This document shows, piece after piece, positions 28,142 to 37,357 of a DNA stretch of 64,000 bases. The stretch spans positions 333,314 through 397,313 of the forward strand of contig NZ_CALMPA010000046.1 in assembly GCF_937871615.1 (NCBI RefSeq), in the 5' to 3' direction. Both the position numbers and the translations under genes were made by a program. How positions within the stretch are numbered: the stretch's first letter is position 1; each line of letters starts with the position of its first letter. The notes beneath the pieces were generated by a model. The model was given only the letters and a program-made list of their open reading frames with translations. It did no database searches and was not told where the DNA came from. The stretch is from an uncultured Sphingomonas sp. (GTDB lineage Bacteria; Pseudomonadota; Alphaproteobacteria; Sphingomonadales; Sphingomonadaceae).

Positions 28142-29437
28142 ATGATGAATTTTGATCTCCCGCTGGAAATCGAAACCTATCTCGGCGAACTCGATGATTT
28201 CATCGAGCGGGAGATAAAGCCGCTTGAGCAAGCGGACGACAACATCCGCTTCTTCGATCATCGCCGTGAATGGGCGCGCACAGATTTCGAAAACGGCGGC
28301 CTTCCACGGCATGAATGGGAAGATTTGCTGCGCGAGGCGCAGCGCCGGGCGGACGCGGCCGGCCACTGGCGCTTTTCCGCGCCCGCTCGCTACGGCGGGA
28401 AGGACGGCTCCAATCTGGCGATGGCGGTCATCCGCGAGCATTTCGCGGCCAGGGGGCTGGGGCTGCACAACGATCTGCAGAATGAGCATTCGATCGTCGG
28501 CAACTTCCCGTTCGTCAACATGTTCGAGCATTTCGGGACCGCGGATCAGCAGCGCGAATTCATCCTGGGCGGATTCGAGCGCACCCGCTGCATCGCCTTT
28601 GGCCTCACCGAACCGGATCACGGCTCCGACGCGACCCATATGTCGACCCGCGCCGTGCCCGAAGTGCGTGATGGCGTTGCCGGCTGGCGCATCGACGGCG
28701 AGAAGATGTGGACCACCGGGATGCACGAGGCGACGCACTGCGCCACCTTCGCGCGAACCGGCGGCGATGATGGCGAGGCCGCCGGGATCACCTGTTTCCT
28801 GGTGCCGAACCCCGCCGACGGCATGGTGATCGAGGAATATCTGTGGACCTTCAACATGCCCACGGATCACCCGCGCGTGTCGTTCACGAATGTCTGGGTT
28901 CCCGACGCGGCGGTGCTGGGGAAGATCGGCGGCGGCCTGTCGATCGCACAAAGCTTCGTGCACCAGAACCGCATCCGCCAGGCGGCGTCATCGCTCGGCG
29001 CGGCGGCTTTCTGCATCGAGGAGTCTGTGCGTTATGCGCGCGCGCGGAAGCCCTTCGGTCAGGATCTGGCGCGTAATCAGGCGATCCAGTTTCCCGTGGT
29101 CGAACTGGCGACGCAATGCGCGATGCTGCGCCAGCTGATCCGCAAGACCGCGTGGGAAATGGACCGGATGGAGCACAAGGAGATCGAACTCAGGCTCTCT
29201 CACGAAATCTCGATGTGCAATTATTGGGCGAACCGGCTTGTCTGCGAGGCGGCGGATCGCGCGATGCAGATACATGGCGGCATCGGCTATTCGCGGCACA
29301 AGCCGTTCGAGCATATCTATCGCCACCACCGCCGCTATCGCATCACCGAGGGCGCGGAGGAAATCCAGATGCGCAAGGTGGCGGGCTATCTGTTCGGCTA
29401 TATGGGGCCACGAAAGAGCGAGTTCGCGCGCGGATGA
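28142..29437 (+). CDS. Acyl-CoA dehydrogenase
   Basis: 431-residue FAD-dependent acyl-CoA dehydrogenase. N-terminal helical domain, middle beta domain (FGLTEPDHGSDATHMSTRA, WRIDGEKMWTTG) and C-terminal helices with QIHGGIGYSRHKPFEHIYRHHRRYRITEGAEEIQMRKVAGYLFG, the FAD/dimer region of the family. AAGGAGAGG precedes tandem ATGs at 28142/28145. Its stop overlaps the CoA-transferase start (ATGA at 29434). Introduces a double bond into an acyl-CoA side chain; chain type unknown. Confidence 0.9.
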   Translation: MMNFDLPLEIETYLGELDDFIEREIKPLEQADDNIRFFDHRREWARTDFENGGLPRHEWEDLLREAQRRADAAGHWRFSAPARYGGKDGSNLAMAVIREHFAARGLGLHNDLQNEHSIVGNFPFVNMFEHFGTADQQREFILGGFERTRCIAFGLTEPDHGSDATHMSTRAVPEVRDGVAGWRIDGEKMWTTGMHEATHCATFARTGGDDGEAAGITCFLVPNPADGMVIEEYLWTFNMPTDHPRVSFTNVWVPDAAVLGKIGGGLSIAQSFVHQNRIRQAASSLGAAAFCIEESVRYARARKPFGQDLARNQAIQFPVVELATQCAMLRQLIRKTAWEMDRMEHKEIELRLSHEISMCNYWANRLVCEAADRAMQIHGGIGYSRHKPFEHIYRHHRRYRITEGAEEIQMRKVAGYLFGYMGPRKSEFARG

Positions 29438-30660
29438 CCATTCGACAAGGCGCAAGCCCCATGGTGACGGGCGAGAATAACGGCGCGCTCACGGGCCTCA
29501 AGGTCATCGAGATGGGGCAGTTGATCGCGGGGCCGTTCTGCGGCCAGTTGCTGGGCGATATGGGCGCCGACGTGGTCAAGATCGAGCCGCCGGGCGCGGG
29601 CGATCCGATGCGCAACTGGGGGAATGGCGAGCACAAGGTCTGGTGGGAGGTGATCGGGCGCAACAAGCGTTCCGTTACCGCCAATCTGCGGGTGCCCGAA
29701 GGCCAGGAACTCGCGCGTCGCCTGCTCGCGGACGCCGATATCATGATCGAAAATTTCAAGCCGGGCACGATGGAGAAATGGGGGCTGGCGCCGGATCGGC
29801 TCCATGCGCTCAACCCGCGTCTCATCATCGTGCGGATGTCCGGTTACGGCCAGACGGGGCCTTATTCCTCGCGTGCGGGCTTCGGCGGGATCGGCGAGGC
29901 GATGGGGGGCTGGCGTGCGATCGTCGGCGATCCGGATCGCCCGCCGAGCCGGATGGGCGTATCCATCGGCGATACGCTGGCTGCGACCTATGGCGCGATG
30001 GGCGCGCTCGCCGCGCTGCGCGCGCGCGATGCGACCGGGCGGGGGCAGGTGGTCGATTCCGCGCTTTACGAGGCGGTGCTTCAGGTGATGGAGAGCCTGA
30101 TCCCCGAATATGACGTGATGGGAATCACGCGGCAGCGGTCCGGCTCGATCCTGCCCGGCATCGCGCCGTCGAACGTATATCGCTGCCGCGATGGCGAATA
30201 TCTGATCGGTGGCAACGGAGACGCGATCTTCGCCCGGCTGTCACAGGCGATGGGGCGGCCCGAGCTTGCACAAGACGAGCGTTATGCAACGCATGTCGCA
30301 CGCGGCAACCATCAGGCCGAGCTTGACGCGCTCATCAATGAATGGACGCAGACACTGACCATCGCTCAACTCGAAGCGCTGATGATCGAATATTCGGTTC
30401 CGGCCGGGCGGATCTATCGCGGCGCGGAAATGCTCGCCGATCCGCATTTCGCCGCGCGCGAAGCGATCGTGGCGGTCGATCATCCTATCCATGGAAAAGT
30501 GCGTATGCAGGCGCCGATGCCGAAACTCTCCGATACGCCGTCAGCAGTAAGGCGTCCCGCGCCGCGCGTGCCGGGAGAGCATAACATCGAGGTCTATCAT
30601 GAACGCCTCGGACTGGATGAGGCCGCGCTGACGGACCTTGCGGCGAGGGGCGTGATCTGA
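29434..30660 (+). CDS. CaiB/BaiF family CoA transferase (class III)
   Basis: 408 residues of the class III CoA-transferase fold: VIEMGQLIAGPFCGQLLGDMGADVVKIEPPGAGDPMR at the N-terminus, SGYGQTGPYSSRAGFGGIGEAMGG, and VVDSALYEAVLQ with the likely catalytic Asp that forms the aspartyl-CoA intermediate. ATGA overlap with the acyl-CoA dehydrogenase gene indicates coupling; an ATG at 29461 is an alternative start. It probably moves CoA from an acyl-CoA to the pathway acid, or between intermediates. Confidence 0.88.
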   Translation: MTIRQGASPMVTGENNGALTGLKVIEMGQLIAGPFCGQLLGDMGADVVKIEPPGAGDPMRNWGNGEHKVWWEVIGRNKRSVTANLRVPEGQELARRLLADADIMIENFKPGTMEKWGLAPDRLHALNPRLIIVRMSGYGQTGPYSSRAGFGGIGEAMGGWRAIVGDPDRPPSRMGVSIGDTLAATYGAMGALAALRARDATGRGQVVDSALYEAVLQVMESLIPEYDVMGITRQRSGSILPGIAPSNVYRCRDGEYLIGGNGDAIFARLSQAMGRPELAQDERYATHVARGNHQAELDALINEWTQTLTIAQLEALMIEYSVPAGRIYRGAEMLADPHFAAREAIVAVDHPIHGKVRMQAPMPKLSDTPSAVRRPAPRVPGEHNIEVYHERLGLDEAALTDLAARGVI

Positions 30661-30688
30661 ACGGCATGTTTGGAATGGAGTGCAATCT

Positions 30689-32215
30689 ATGCAGTTGACC
30701 CAGGGCATTCATCGTTCGGCCCGCATCAACCCGCTCGGCATCGCCACGATCGACGGCGAGCGGCAGCGGACCTGGCGCGAGGTGGCGAACGATGTCGCGC
30801 GCTTCGCCGCCCTGTTGCGCTCGCTCGGCGTGGAGCGGGATGACCGGGTGGCGGTGCTCGCGGCGAACGGCGATCATTATTTCGACGCCTATTTCGCGAT
30901 ATTCTGGGCCGGCGCGGTGATCGTTCCGCTCAATACCCGGTTGTCGGTCGCCGAGCTTTCATTCCAGCTTGAGGATGTTGGCGCGAAGGTGCTGCTGGTC
31001 GGGGACGGGTTCGAAGCGCAGGCCGAGGCGATCGGCGCGGCATTCCCGAACCTGGCGATCGAGCGTTTCGACGAGGCGGGCGGCGAATTGCGTCGCCGCA
31101 TCGCGGATCTCGCGCCGATCGACGACGCCGAACGGGCGGACACCGATCTTGCCGGCGTGTTCTACACCGGCGGCACCACGGGGCTGCCCAAGGGCGTGAT
31201 GCTGACCCACCGCAATCTGGTGTCGGTGGCATCCAATCTCGTCATGATTATCCATTTCGCACCGGATTGCATCAATCTGCATTGCGCGCCCATGTTTCAT
31301 CTGGCGGACATCGGCACCTTCACGGTGACGATGGTGGGGGGCACCCACGTCTTCTCGCAGCGGCTTGATCCACCGACGATCATGGCGCTGACCGAGCGTC
31401 ATCGCGTCACCCACATCTTCACGGTCCCTTCGGTGATCGACGCGCTGAGCCGCGCCGATCTTTCCGCGCACGATCTCTCGTCGCTGCGGATGCTCGGCTA
31501 TGGCGGTTCGCCGATGCCCGCCGCGACAATCGCGCGCGCGCAGGATCGGATGCCGGGGATCGAATTCATTCAGGGCTTCGGGATGACCGAAATGCCATCC
31601 GTCACTTTTCTATCGCCGGCAAACCACCGCGCCGAATCCGGGCTGGGCAAGCTGCGCACGGCGGGCGTGCCGGCCTACGGGTTTGAGGTGATGGTTGTCG
31701 ATCCGAGCGGACGAGAGCTGCCGCGCGGTGAGGTCGGCGAGATCGTCGGGCGGGGGCCGTGCGTGATGGCGGGATACTGGAACCGCCCGGATGAAACGCG
31801 AGCCGCGCTACGCGGCGGGTGGATGCACTCGCAGGATGCGGGCTTCATGGATGCGGACGGCTTCATCACGATCACCGATCGGATGAAGGACATGATCGTT
31901 TCCGGCGCGGAGAATATCTATTCGATCGAGGTGGAAAACGCGCTCGGCCTCCATCCGCACGTGCTCGAATGCGCCGTAATCGGTGTGCCCGATGCGCGCT
32001 GGGGGGAGCGGGTTCATGCGATCGTCGTTCCAGTGGCGGGGGCCGATCCTGTCGCGGAGGCGCTGCTTGCTCACCTGCATGAGCGCCTGGCCAGATACAA
32101 ATGCCCCAAGAGCTGGGAAATGCGATCGCAGCCTTTGCCGCGCAGCCCGGCGGGGAAGGTGCTCAAGGCGGAATTGCGTAAACCCCATTGGGAGGGGCGA
32201 CAGGCCGCCGTCTGA
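30689..32215 (+). CDS. AMP-binding acyl-CoA synthetase
   Basis: 508-residue adenylate-forming enzyme that activates a carboxylic acid to its CoA thioester using ATP. P-loop FYTGGTTGLPKGVMLTHRN, A5 motif FIQGFGMTEMPS, A8 hinge DRMKDMIVSGAENIYSIEVEN and the C-terminal catalytic Lys in PRSPAGKVLKAELRK are all present. ATG at 30689 with GGAG eight bases upstream; a GTG at 30680 lies inside that site. Only 28 bases after the CoA transferase, so in the same operon. Confidence 0.93.
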   Translation: MQLTQGIHRSARINPLGIATIDGERQRTWREVANDVARFAALLRSLGVERDDRVAVLAANGDHYFDAYFAIFWAGAVIVPLNTRLSVAELSFQLEDVGAKVLLVGDGFEAQAEAIGAAFPNLAIERFDEAGGELRRRIADLAPIDDAERADTDLAGVFYTGGTTGLPKGVMLTHRNLVSVASNLVMIIHFAPDCINLHCAPMFHLADIGTFTVTMVGGTHVFSQRLDPPTIMALTERHRVTHIFTVPSVIDALSRADLSAHDLSSLRMLGYGGSPMPAATIARAQDRMPGIEFIQGFGMTEMPSVTFLSPANHRAESGLGKLRTAGVPAYGFEVMVVDPSGRELPRGEVGEIVGRGPCVMAGYWNRPDETRAALRGGWMHSQDAGFMDADGFITITDRMKDMIVSGAENIYSIEVENALGLHPHVLECAVIGVPDARWGERVHAIVVPVAGADPVAEALLAHLHERLARYKCPKSWEMRSQPLPRSPAGKVLKAELRKPHWEGRQAAV

Positions 32216-32226
32216 GGGCGCGAGGC

Positions 32227-32853
32227 CTATCCCGCCGCCCGCTCAGTGCCCGGCGTCAGACCGAAAAAATCGGCGGCCAGACGGTCAACAGCGTCGATTT
32301 CCTCGGGCAGGAAGGGATCAATCCCCGCGACATCCCTGACCTCTCGTGAGAATACGAACGTCGTCGTCACCAGCCCGATGAACCCGTAGTGCAGCCGTGC
32401 CGGATCGCCCGATCGCGCCGAACCCGCCTGTTGCGCGGCGCGGATGAGCCGGATCGAGGATTCGAACTGCGGCTTCACATAGGTTTCGATCAGCCAGCGT
32501 GAGCGCGGGCTATCGGATTGCGCTTCGAGAGACCAGATTCGGTGAAATTGCGGACAATGCGCGGTGAACTGAACAAACGAGCGAACCCCCAGGCGAAGCG
32601 CCGCGCCGGGCGGAAGGTGCTTCAAATCGCCGCTGCGCGTCCGATAATCCCGCAACTGGGCGAGCAGGAATTCCATGACCGCGCGCCACAGCCCATCCTT
32701 GGTCTTGAAATGATAGACCACAAGCTGATGCATGACGTTCGCGTTGCTGGCGATCTCGCGCAGGCTGACCCCTTCGAAGCCTTTCGTCGAAAACGCCTCC
32801 TGCGCCGCCATAAGGACGCGCGTGCGGTTGTCGTCGGTATTGCGTGAGTTCAT
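32227..32853 (-). CDS. TetR-family regulator
   Basis: 208-residue repressor with HTH VLMAAQEAFSTKGFEGVSLREIASNANVMHQLVVYHFKTKDGLWRAVM. Start at 32853 has AGGA about 8 bases upstream; a longer frame is open. Divergent from the VOC gene at 33013, with repeated palindromes between them, so it probably represses that gene and perhaps the catabolic genes. Its 3' end faces the acyl-CoA synthetase gene. Confidence 0.88.
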   Translation of the reverse strand: MNSRNTDDNRTRVLMAAQEAFSTKGFEGVSLREIASNANVMHQLVVYHFKTKDGLWRAVMEFLLAQLRDYRTRSGDLKHLPPGAALRLGVRSFVQFTAHCPQFHRIWSLEAQSDSPRSRWLIETYVKPQFESSIRLIRAAQQAGSARSGDPARLHYGFIGLVTTTFVFSREVRDVAGIDPFLPEEIDAVDRLAADFFGLTPGTERAAG

Positions 32854-32897
32854 CGGCGTGTCCTGCCACAACCACCGCGGAGGGGCCATAATCGCAT

Positions 32898-32941
32898 TTG
32901 ACTTACCGGGCGGAAAGCGCCTAACTTTCCGAATGGAAAGT
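32898..32941 (+). promoter_or_regulatory. Promoter with interlocked palindromic operator upstream of the VOC gene
   Basis: TTGACT (32898-32903) and, about 17-18 bases on, CTAACTT form a plausible promoter. Across the -10 lie three alternating half-sites: GGAAAG, CTTTCC, GGAAAG. They make two overlapping perfect 7-base palindromes, at 32911-32931 (CGGAAAG/CTTTCCG) and 32924-32941 (ACTTTCC/GGAAAGT). Two TetR dimers could bind side by side. Confidence 0.5.
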
Positions 32942-33012
32942 GTGCCATGATTGCCGAGCGCATCGACGTTCACCACGCCGAAGCCAGGCCGCCTATTCCG
33001 AAGGAACCTCAG

Positions 33013-33711
33013 ATGACCCAACCTGCCGGACTGCACCACGTCGCGATCTCCACCAGCAACATGAAGGCGCAGATCGAGTTTTTTTCCGATGTTCTGGGGA
33101 TGGAACTGGTCGCCCTCTACTGGATGCACGGCGCAAAGGGATGCTGGCACGGCTTCATGCGAATGATCGACGACAGTTGCGTCGCTTTCGTGTTCGCGCC
33201 GGGCAACGAGAATCTTGCGCCGCAGATCGGGGTCACCCACGCCGGCCATGGTGCCGGGGCCTCCGCGCCGGGCACCATGCAGCATCTCGCGCTGAACGTG
33301 GCGACCATGGCGGACCTGCTCAACATGCGTGACCGGATTCGTTCGCGTGGGGTGAATGTGATCGGCCCGCTCGATCACGGGATTTGCCAATCCATGTATT
33401 TCGCCGGCCCGGAAAATCTGACGCTGGAGATCGCCACGTCGGACGGCGCATCGGCGCCGCTCGATCTCGACCGGACGTGGATCGACCCAGAGGTCGTCGC
33501 GCTTGCCGGCATCAGCGCGGAGGAACTCGCGCGCTATACCAGGCCGGAAAAATATGCCGGGGAAAACGGATCGCTTCCGCAGCCGCCTTACGATCCGGCC
33601 AAGCCGCATACGAGCGGCCCGGTGGATCGTTACAAGGCGACGCTTGCGATCCCCGACGATGTATTCAAGGCGCGCTTCAGCGAGACGACGCCGCCGCATC
33701 CCCACGCCTGA
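33013..33711 (+). CDS. VOC-superfamily protein, probably metal-dependent (dioxygenase-like)
   Basis: 232 residues with two paired beta-alpha-beta-beta-beta modules. Likely metal ligands form a His-His-Glu triad: LHHVAIS near residue 8, GTMQHLALNV in the middle and ENLTLEIATS near residue 140, as in extradiol dioxygenases and glyoxalase-type enzymes. A C-terminal extension (from about 160) with no similar motif follows. An activity on a ring intermediate is plausible given the neighbours, but isomerase or lyase roles cannot be excluded. AAGGA precedes the ATG at 33013. Confidence 0.82.
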   Translation: MTQPAGLHHVAISTSNMKAQIEFFSDVLGMELVALYWMHGAKGCWHGFMRMIDDSCVAFVFAPGNENLAPQIGVTHAGHGAGASAPGTMQHLALNVATMADLLNMRDRIRSRGVNVIGPLDHGICQSMYFAGPENLTLEIATSDGASAPLDLDRTWIDPEVVALAGISAEELARYTRPEKYAGENGSLPQPPYDPAKPHTSGPVDRYKATLAIPDDVFKARFSETTPPHPHA

Positions 33712-33723
33712 TCGGGCCGGCCG

Positions 33724-33754
33724 GAGCCGAATTCGGCCACGCCGGATTCGGCTC
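33724..33754. terminator. Bidirectional hairpin terminator
   Basis: Perfect 9-base-pair inverted repeat GAGCCGAAT / ATTCGGCTC with a 13-base loop between the convergent VOC (ends 33711) and LysR (ends 33754) genes; its right arm touches the LysR stop codon. It can serve both directions. Confidence 0.6.
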
Positions 33755-34683
33755 TATTCCGTCAGGTGCTTGATAAGCAGGCGCGCCGCCGCTGATATCT
33801 GGCCCTTTGACCGGAAGCACAATTGCAGCGGTCGTTTCGCCCAACTGTCGGTCAGCGGGCGAACCACAAGGTTTTGCTGTTCGGCGAAGGGCAGCACCGC
33901 GGTCGCCGGCAATATCGACACGCCCAGGCCCGCCGCGACACAGGCACGGACGCTTTCGAAGCTCGTGGCGTGGACGCGCTCCAGCATCATGCGATTCAGC
34001 GCGATCGCATGAGAGCGATAGAGCGTCAGCAAGGCGCTGTCGTGCTGCATCCCGACAAATGGCTCATCCAGCATCTCCGCCAGCGATAGCTCTGCGCGCG
34101 CGGCAAGGGGCGAGCCCGGCGGCAGGATCGCGACCAGTTCGTCCCCGGCAAGGGGCAAGGATTCCAGGCTGCGCACATCCATGGTGCCCGAAATCAGGCC
34201 GACATCGCACAGGCCAGCCTGGATATCGTGGATGATCTCGATGCTCTTGCCTTCTTCGAGGATGATGTCGATCGAAGGGTTGGCGCGCAGAAAATCGGCC
34301 AGCTTCGCGGGAAGCCCCGCCATCATCGAAGATATGTGCGCCTGAATCCGGATCACGCCGGCCACGCCATCGCGCCGGTCGATCAGTTCACCGGCAACCT
34401 GTTCCAACTGGCCGATGATCCCCATCAGCCGATCGAGAAATTGCGTTCCGTCAGGGGTTGCGGAAACACCGCGATCGTGCCGGTTGAAAACCGCAAATCC
34501 GTAACGCTGCTCAAAGTCCGCGATCCTGCGGCTGACCGCGGAAATGGCGATGTTCTCACGCTCGGCGACGCGCGCCAGATTTCCTTCTTCGCGCGCTGCC
34601 AGCAGGATGCGCAAGGTCAGGAGATCAATCCCGTTCAGGAGATTGGTGGGCCTGCGCAAACCTGCATTCCGTGGCGAACTCAT
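33754..34683 (-). CDS. LysR-family regulator
   Basis: 309-residue LysR-type regulator. N-terminal winged helix (LAAREEGNLARVAERENIAISAVSRRIADFEQRYGFAVFNRHDRGVSATPDG) then a periplasmic-binding-protein-like effector domain (from about residue 110, GVIRIQAHISSMMAGLPAKLADFLRANPSIDIIL). Divergent from the crotonase gene 34965, its likely target. Start at 34683 gives the family N-terminus though the ribosome-binding site is weak. Confidence 0.88.
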   Translation of the reverse strand: MSSPRNAGLRRPTNLLNGIDLLTLRILLAAREEGNLARVAERENIAISAVSRRIADFEQRYGFAVFNRHDRGVSATPDGTQFLDRLMGIIGQLEQVAGELIDRRDGVAGVIRIQAHISSMMAGLPAKLADFLRANPSIDIILEEGKSIEIIHDIQAGLCDVGLISGTMDVRSLESLPLAGDELVAILPPGSPLAARAELSLAEMLDEPFVGMQHDSALLTLYRSHAIALNRMMLERVHATSFESVRACVAAGLGVSILPATAVLPFAEQQNLVVRPLTDSWAKRPLQLCFRSKGQISAAARLLIKHLTE

Positions 34684-34964
34684 AAGGCGTCTTACCGATC
34701 CTGAAGGAACCGGGAACGAGATCCCTACCCCGCGACGCGGATAACCAGACTTTCCACTTGGCACAATGCGGTCTAGAGGCACGGAAAGGCGGGCCGGCAA
34801 ACCTGAATTCGCGGAAAGCGAATGGATGTGCCGGGCGGCGGCTCCTACCCTTGGTCACCCATGGAGCGGGGAGGGCGGGTCATCCCCGCACGCGCCCTGT
34901 CGACGGGATGCCGTCCATCCGCCGCCCGATCCTCACCCCTGTTCCCAATGAGAGGGATTGCGCG

Positions 34965-35762
34965 ATGGCCGAAGTGTTGACGATCGAAAGCCGTGGGCCG
35001 GTCGACTGGATCACGCTCAACCGGCCCGATCGGCTGAATGCGCTGGACGATCAACTCACCACCGAACTGCGCGAATATTTCGAACGCCAATATCGCAATT
35101 CCGATTGCAGGGTGATCGTTCTGCGCGGTGAAGGGCGCGGCTTCTGTGCCGGGCTCGACCTCGACAGCGAACAGTGCCGCAGCTTTGCCGAGGACGGCAT
35201 TCCGGCGGCTCTCGATGTGCAGCGCAACATTCGGGATATCATGATCGCCATGCGGCGCTGCCCGCAGCCGATCGTGGCGATGATGCACGGCGCTTCGGTG
35301 GGGGGCGGCTTCGTCCTCGCTTTGGCGTCCGACATCCGCATCGCGGCGATCGGCACCCGCATGAACGCGGCGTTCATCAAGATCGGGCTGGGGGGCTGCG
35401 ACGTTGGCGCGAGCTATCTTCTGCCGCGCCTGATCGGCGCGTCGGCGGCGGCCGAAATCCTGTTCACCGGGCTCGATCTGCCTGCCGATCGCGCCTTCGC
35501 GCTGGGGCTGATCTCGCGCCTCGTTCCGCCCGAACAGCTTGAGGAAAGCGCGCAGGAACTGGTCGAGGCGATGCTGGCCACCGCGCCGATGGGGCTGCGG
35601 CTGACCAAGCAATGCTTCAACGCAAACCTCGATGCGCCGAGCCTGGAGGCCGCGGTGGCGCTTGAGGATCGGAACCAGGTGCTGCTCGGCCAGACCCGCG
35701 ATTTCCGGGAGGGCGTCGCCGCGTTCAAGGAGCGGCGCGCCTCGTCATTCGTCGGGCGATGA
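34965..35762 (+). CDS. Crotonase-family protein (enoyl-CoA hydratase/isomerase), atypical active site
   Basis: 265-residue crotonase fold. CoA-binding and oxyanion-hole segments are present (RGEGRGFCAGLDLDSEQ and HGASVGGGFVLALASDIR). Both Glu of classical hydratases appear absent: GGGFV has Val near residue 117, and the second site reads AAFIKIG. An Asp near 146 (GLGGCDVGAS) aligns with the Asp of dienoyl-CoA isomerases. It is therefore more likely an isomerase or another crotonase activity than a hydratase. AGAGGG precedes the ATG. Heads the plus-strand run with SDR and wrbA. Confidence 0.85.
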   Translation: MAEVLTIESRGPVDWITLNRPDRLNALDDQLTTELREYFERQYRNSDCRVIVLRGEGRGFCAGLDLDSEQCRSFAEDGIPAALDVQRNIRDIMIAMRRCPQPIVAMMHGASVGGGFVLALASDIRIAAIGTRMNAAFIKIGLGGCDVGASYLLPRLIGASAAAEILFTGLDLPADRAFALGLISRLVPPEQLEESAQELVEAMLATAPMGLRLTKQCFNANLDAPSLEAAVALEDRNQVLLGQTRDFREGVAAFKERRASSFVGR

Positions 35763-35878
35763 TCGACCCGACACGCGGAGCGAAGGCTCGGTTCCACTTT
35801 CAACAATGGACAGCTCAGCGGCGCCCGAGGGAGACGCAGCGGCTCACAAGCGCATCAACGCAATGCACGGGTAACAGC

Positions 35879-36652
35879 ATGAACGGTAATGAAAAAGAAC
35901 TGGCGGGGCGCGTCATATTGATAACCGGCGCGTCGTCCGGCGTCGGCAAGCATCTTGCGCTGATGCTGGCGCAGCGCGGTGCGGCGGTGGCGTGCTGCGC
36001 CCGCCGGGTCGACAAGCTCCATGATCTTGTCACGCAGATCATGGCTCAAGGCGGGAGCGCGTGCGCGGTGCCGTGCGACGTTACCGATCATCAATCCATC
36101 GTCGGCGCCTTTGCGGTCGCCGAGGAGCGGCTCGGTCCGATCGACAGCGTGATCTGCAACGCGGGGATCAACCATGCGGGGCCGGCGATCAAGCTTTCGG
36201 CGGAGAGCCTCGACGCGATCCTGTCCGTCAACCTGCGGGGAGCTTTTCTGACCGCGCAGGAAGGCGCGCGCCGAATCATCGCAAACGATATCGCCGCAAC
36301 CAGGCGACGCGTAATATTCGTCGCGTCGATCCTCGGCACCAAGCCGCTGGCCGGTGCGGCTGTTTATGGCGCGACGAAGGCGGGCGTCATCCTCATGGCC
36401 AAAACCCTGGCGCTGGAATGGGCCAGGCGCGGCATCACCGTGAACACGATCTGCCCAGGCTTCATGCCCACCGAGATCATCGACGATTGGTTCGAAACGC
36501 CCGGCGGCAAGGCCGATATGGCGCGCTGGCCGAACAAGGATTTCATGCCGGTCGAGAAGCTCGACCCGGCAATTCTGTTCCTGCTTTCCGAGGCGAGCGC
36601 GTCGATCACCGGAAATGCGATCATCGTGGATGAAGGCCAGTCGCTGGCTTGA
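35879..36652 (+). CDS. Short-chain dehydrogenase/reductase
   Basis: 257-residue NAD(P)-dependent SDR. Cofactor motif TGASSGVGKH, CNAGINHAG, catalytic Ser in VASILGT, and the YxxxK pair in VYGATKAGV. Ends with GNAIIVDEGQSLA, the normal SDR C-terminal loop. Likely oxidises a hydroxyacyl-CoA or an alcohol in the pathway. The frame is open back to an ATGA overlap at 35759, but MNGNEKELAGRVILITG at 35879 is family-like; the ribosome-binding site there is weak. Confidence 0.9.
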   Translation: MNGNEKELAGRVILITGASSGVGKHLALMLAQRGAAVACCARRVDKLHDLVTQIMAQGGSACAVPCDVTDHQSIVGAFAVAEERLGPIDSVICNAGINHAGPAIKLSAESLDAILSVNLRGAFLTAQEGARRIIANDIAATRRRVIFVASILGTKPLAGAAVYGATKAGVILMAKTLALEWARRGITVNTICPGFMPTEIIDDWFETPGGKADMARWPNKDFMPVEKLDPAILFLLSEASASITGNAIIVDEGQSLA

Positions 36653-36679
36653 ACGACGCAATCCAACTGGGGAGGGGAA

Positions 36680-37279
36680 ATGACCAAGGTTCTGGTGCTA
36701 TATTATTCGAGTTACGGCCACATCCAACAGATGGCGCAGGCGGTGGCGAAGGGCGCGCGCGAGGCGGGGGCCGAAGTGGATATCAAACGCGCGCCCGAAA
36801 CCGTTGCGGAGGAAGTGGCGCGGGCGAGCTTCTACAAGCTCGATCAGGCGGCCGAAATCGCGCGGATTGATGATCTGGTTGCCTATGACGCCATCATCAT
36901 TGGGACGGGAACGCGATTTGGCCGGATATCCTCACAGATGGCCGCCTTCCTCGATCAAGCCGGACGGCTCTGGGCAACGGGCGCGTTGATCGGCAAGGTC
37001 GGCGCGGCATTCACGTCCGCCGGGAGTCAGCACGGCGGGCAGGAAACCACTTTGTTCTCGCTCATCACCAACATGCTGCACTTCGGCATGACGATCGTCG
37101 GGCTGGATTACGGTTTCGCCGGGCAGATGGGCGACGATACGATCCGGGGCGGCGCGCCTTATGGGGCGACGACGCTGGCCGGATCGACCGGCGCGCGCCA
37201 GCCCGACGAGAACGATCTCGCCGGGGCGGCTTATCTCGGCGCGCGGGTGGCGCGGACGGCGGCAAAGCTCCGCGCCTGA
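36680..37279 (+). CDS. wrbA: NAD(P)H:quinone oxidoreductase, WrbA type
   Basis: 199-residue flavodoxin-fold, FMN-binding quinone reductase. Family motifs: [16 protein letters not shown] (FMN phosphate loop), [13 protein letters not shown] and [33 protein letters not shown] near the C-terminus. Two-electron reduction of quinones avoids semiquinone stress; in this island it may handle quinones formed from aromatic intermediates. GGGGAGGGGAAATG-type ribosome-binding site, 27 bases after the SDR. Confidence 0.92.
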   Translation: MTKVLVLYYSSYGHIQQMAQAVAKGAREAGAEVDIKRAPETVAEEVARASFYKLDQAAEIARIDDLVAYDAIIIGTGTRFGRISSQMAAFLDQAGRLWATGALIGKVGAAFTSAGSQHGGQETTLFSLITNMLHFGMTIVGLDYGFAGQMGDDTIRGGAPYGATTLAGSTGARQPDENDLAGAAYLGARVARTAAKLRA

Positions 37280-37294
37280 GCCGATCATGATGGG

Positions 37295-37335
37295 GGAGAA
37301 ACTGTCGCAAGCGATCGGCCGGCAATAGTTTCTCC
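37295..37335. terminator. Bidirectional hairpin between wrbA and flavin monooxygenase gene
   Basis: Perfect 9-base-pair arms GGAGAAACT and AGTTTCTCC with a 23-base loop, centred between genes that converge (stops at 37279 and 37358). Confidence 0.5.
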
Positions 37336-37357
37336 GATATTCAGGGCGCGCCCTTCG

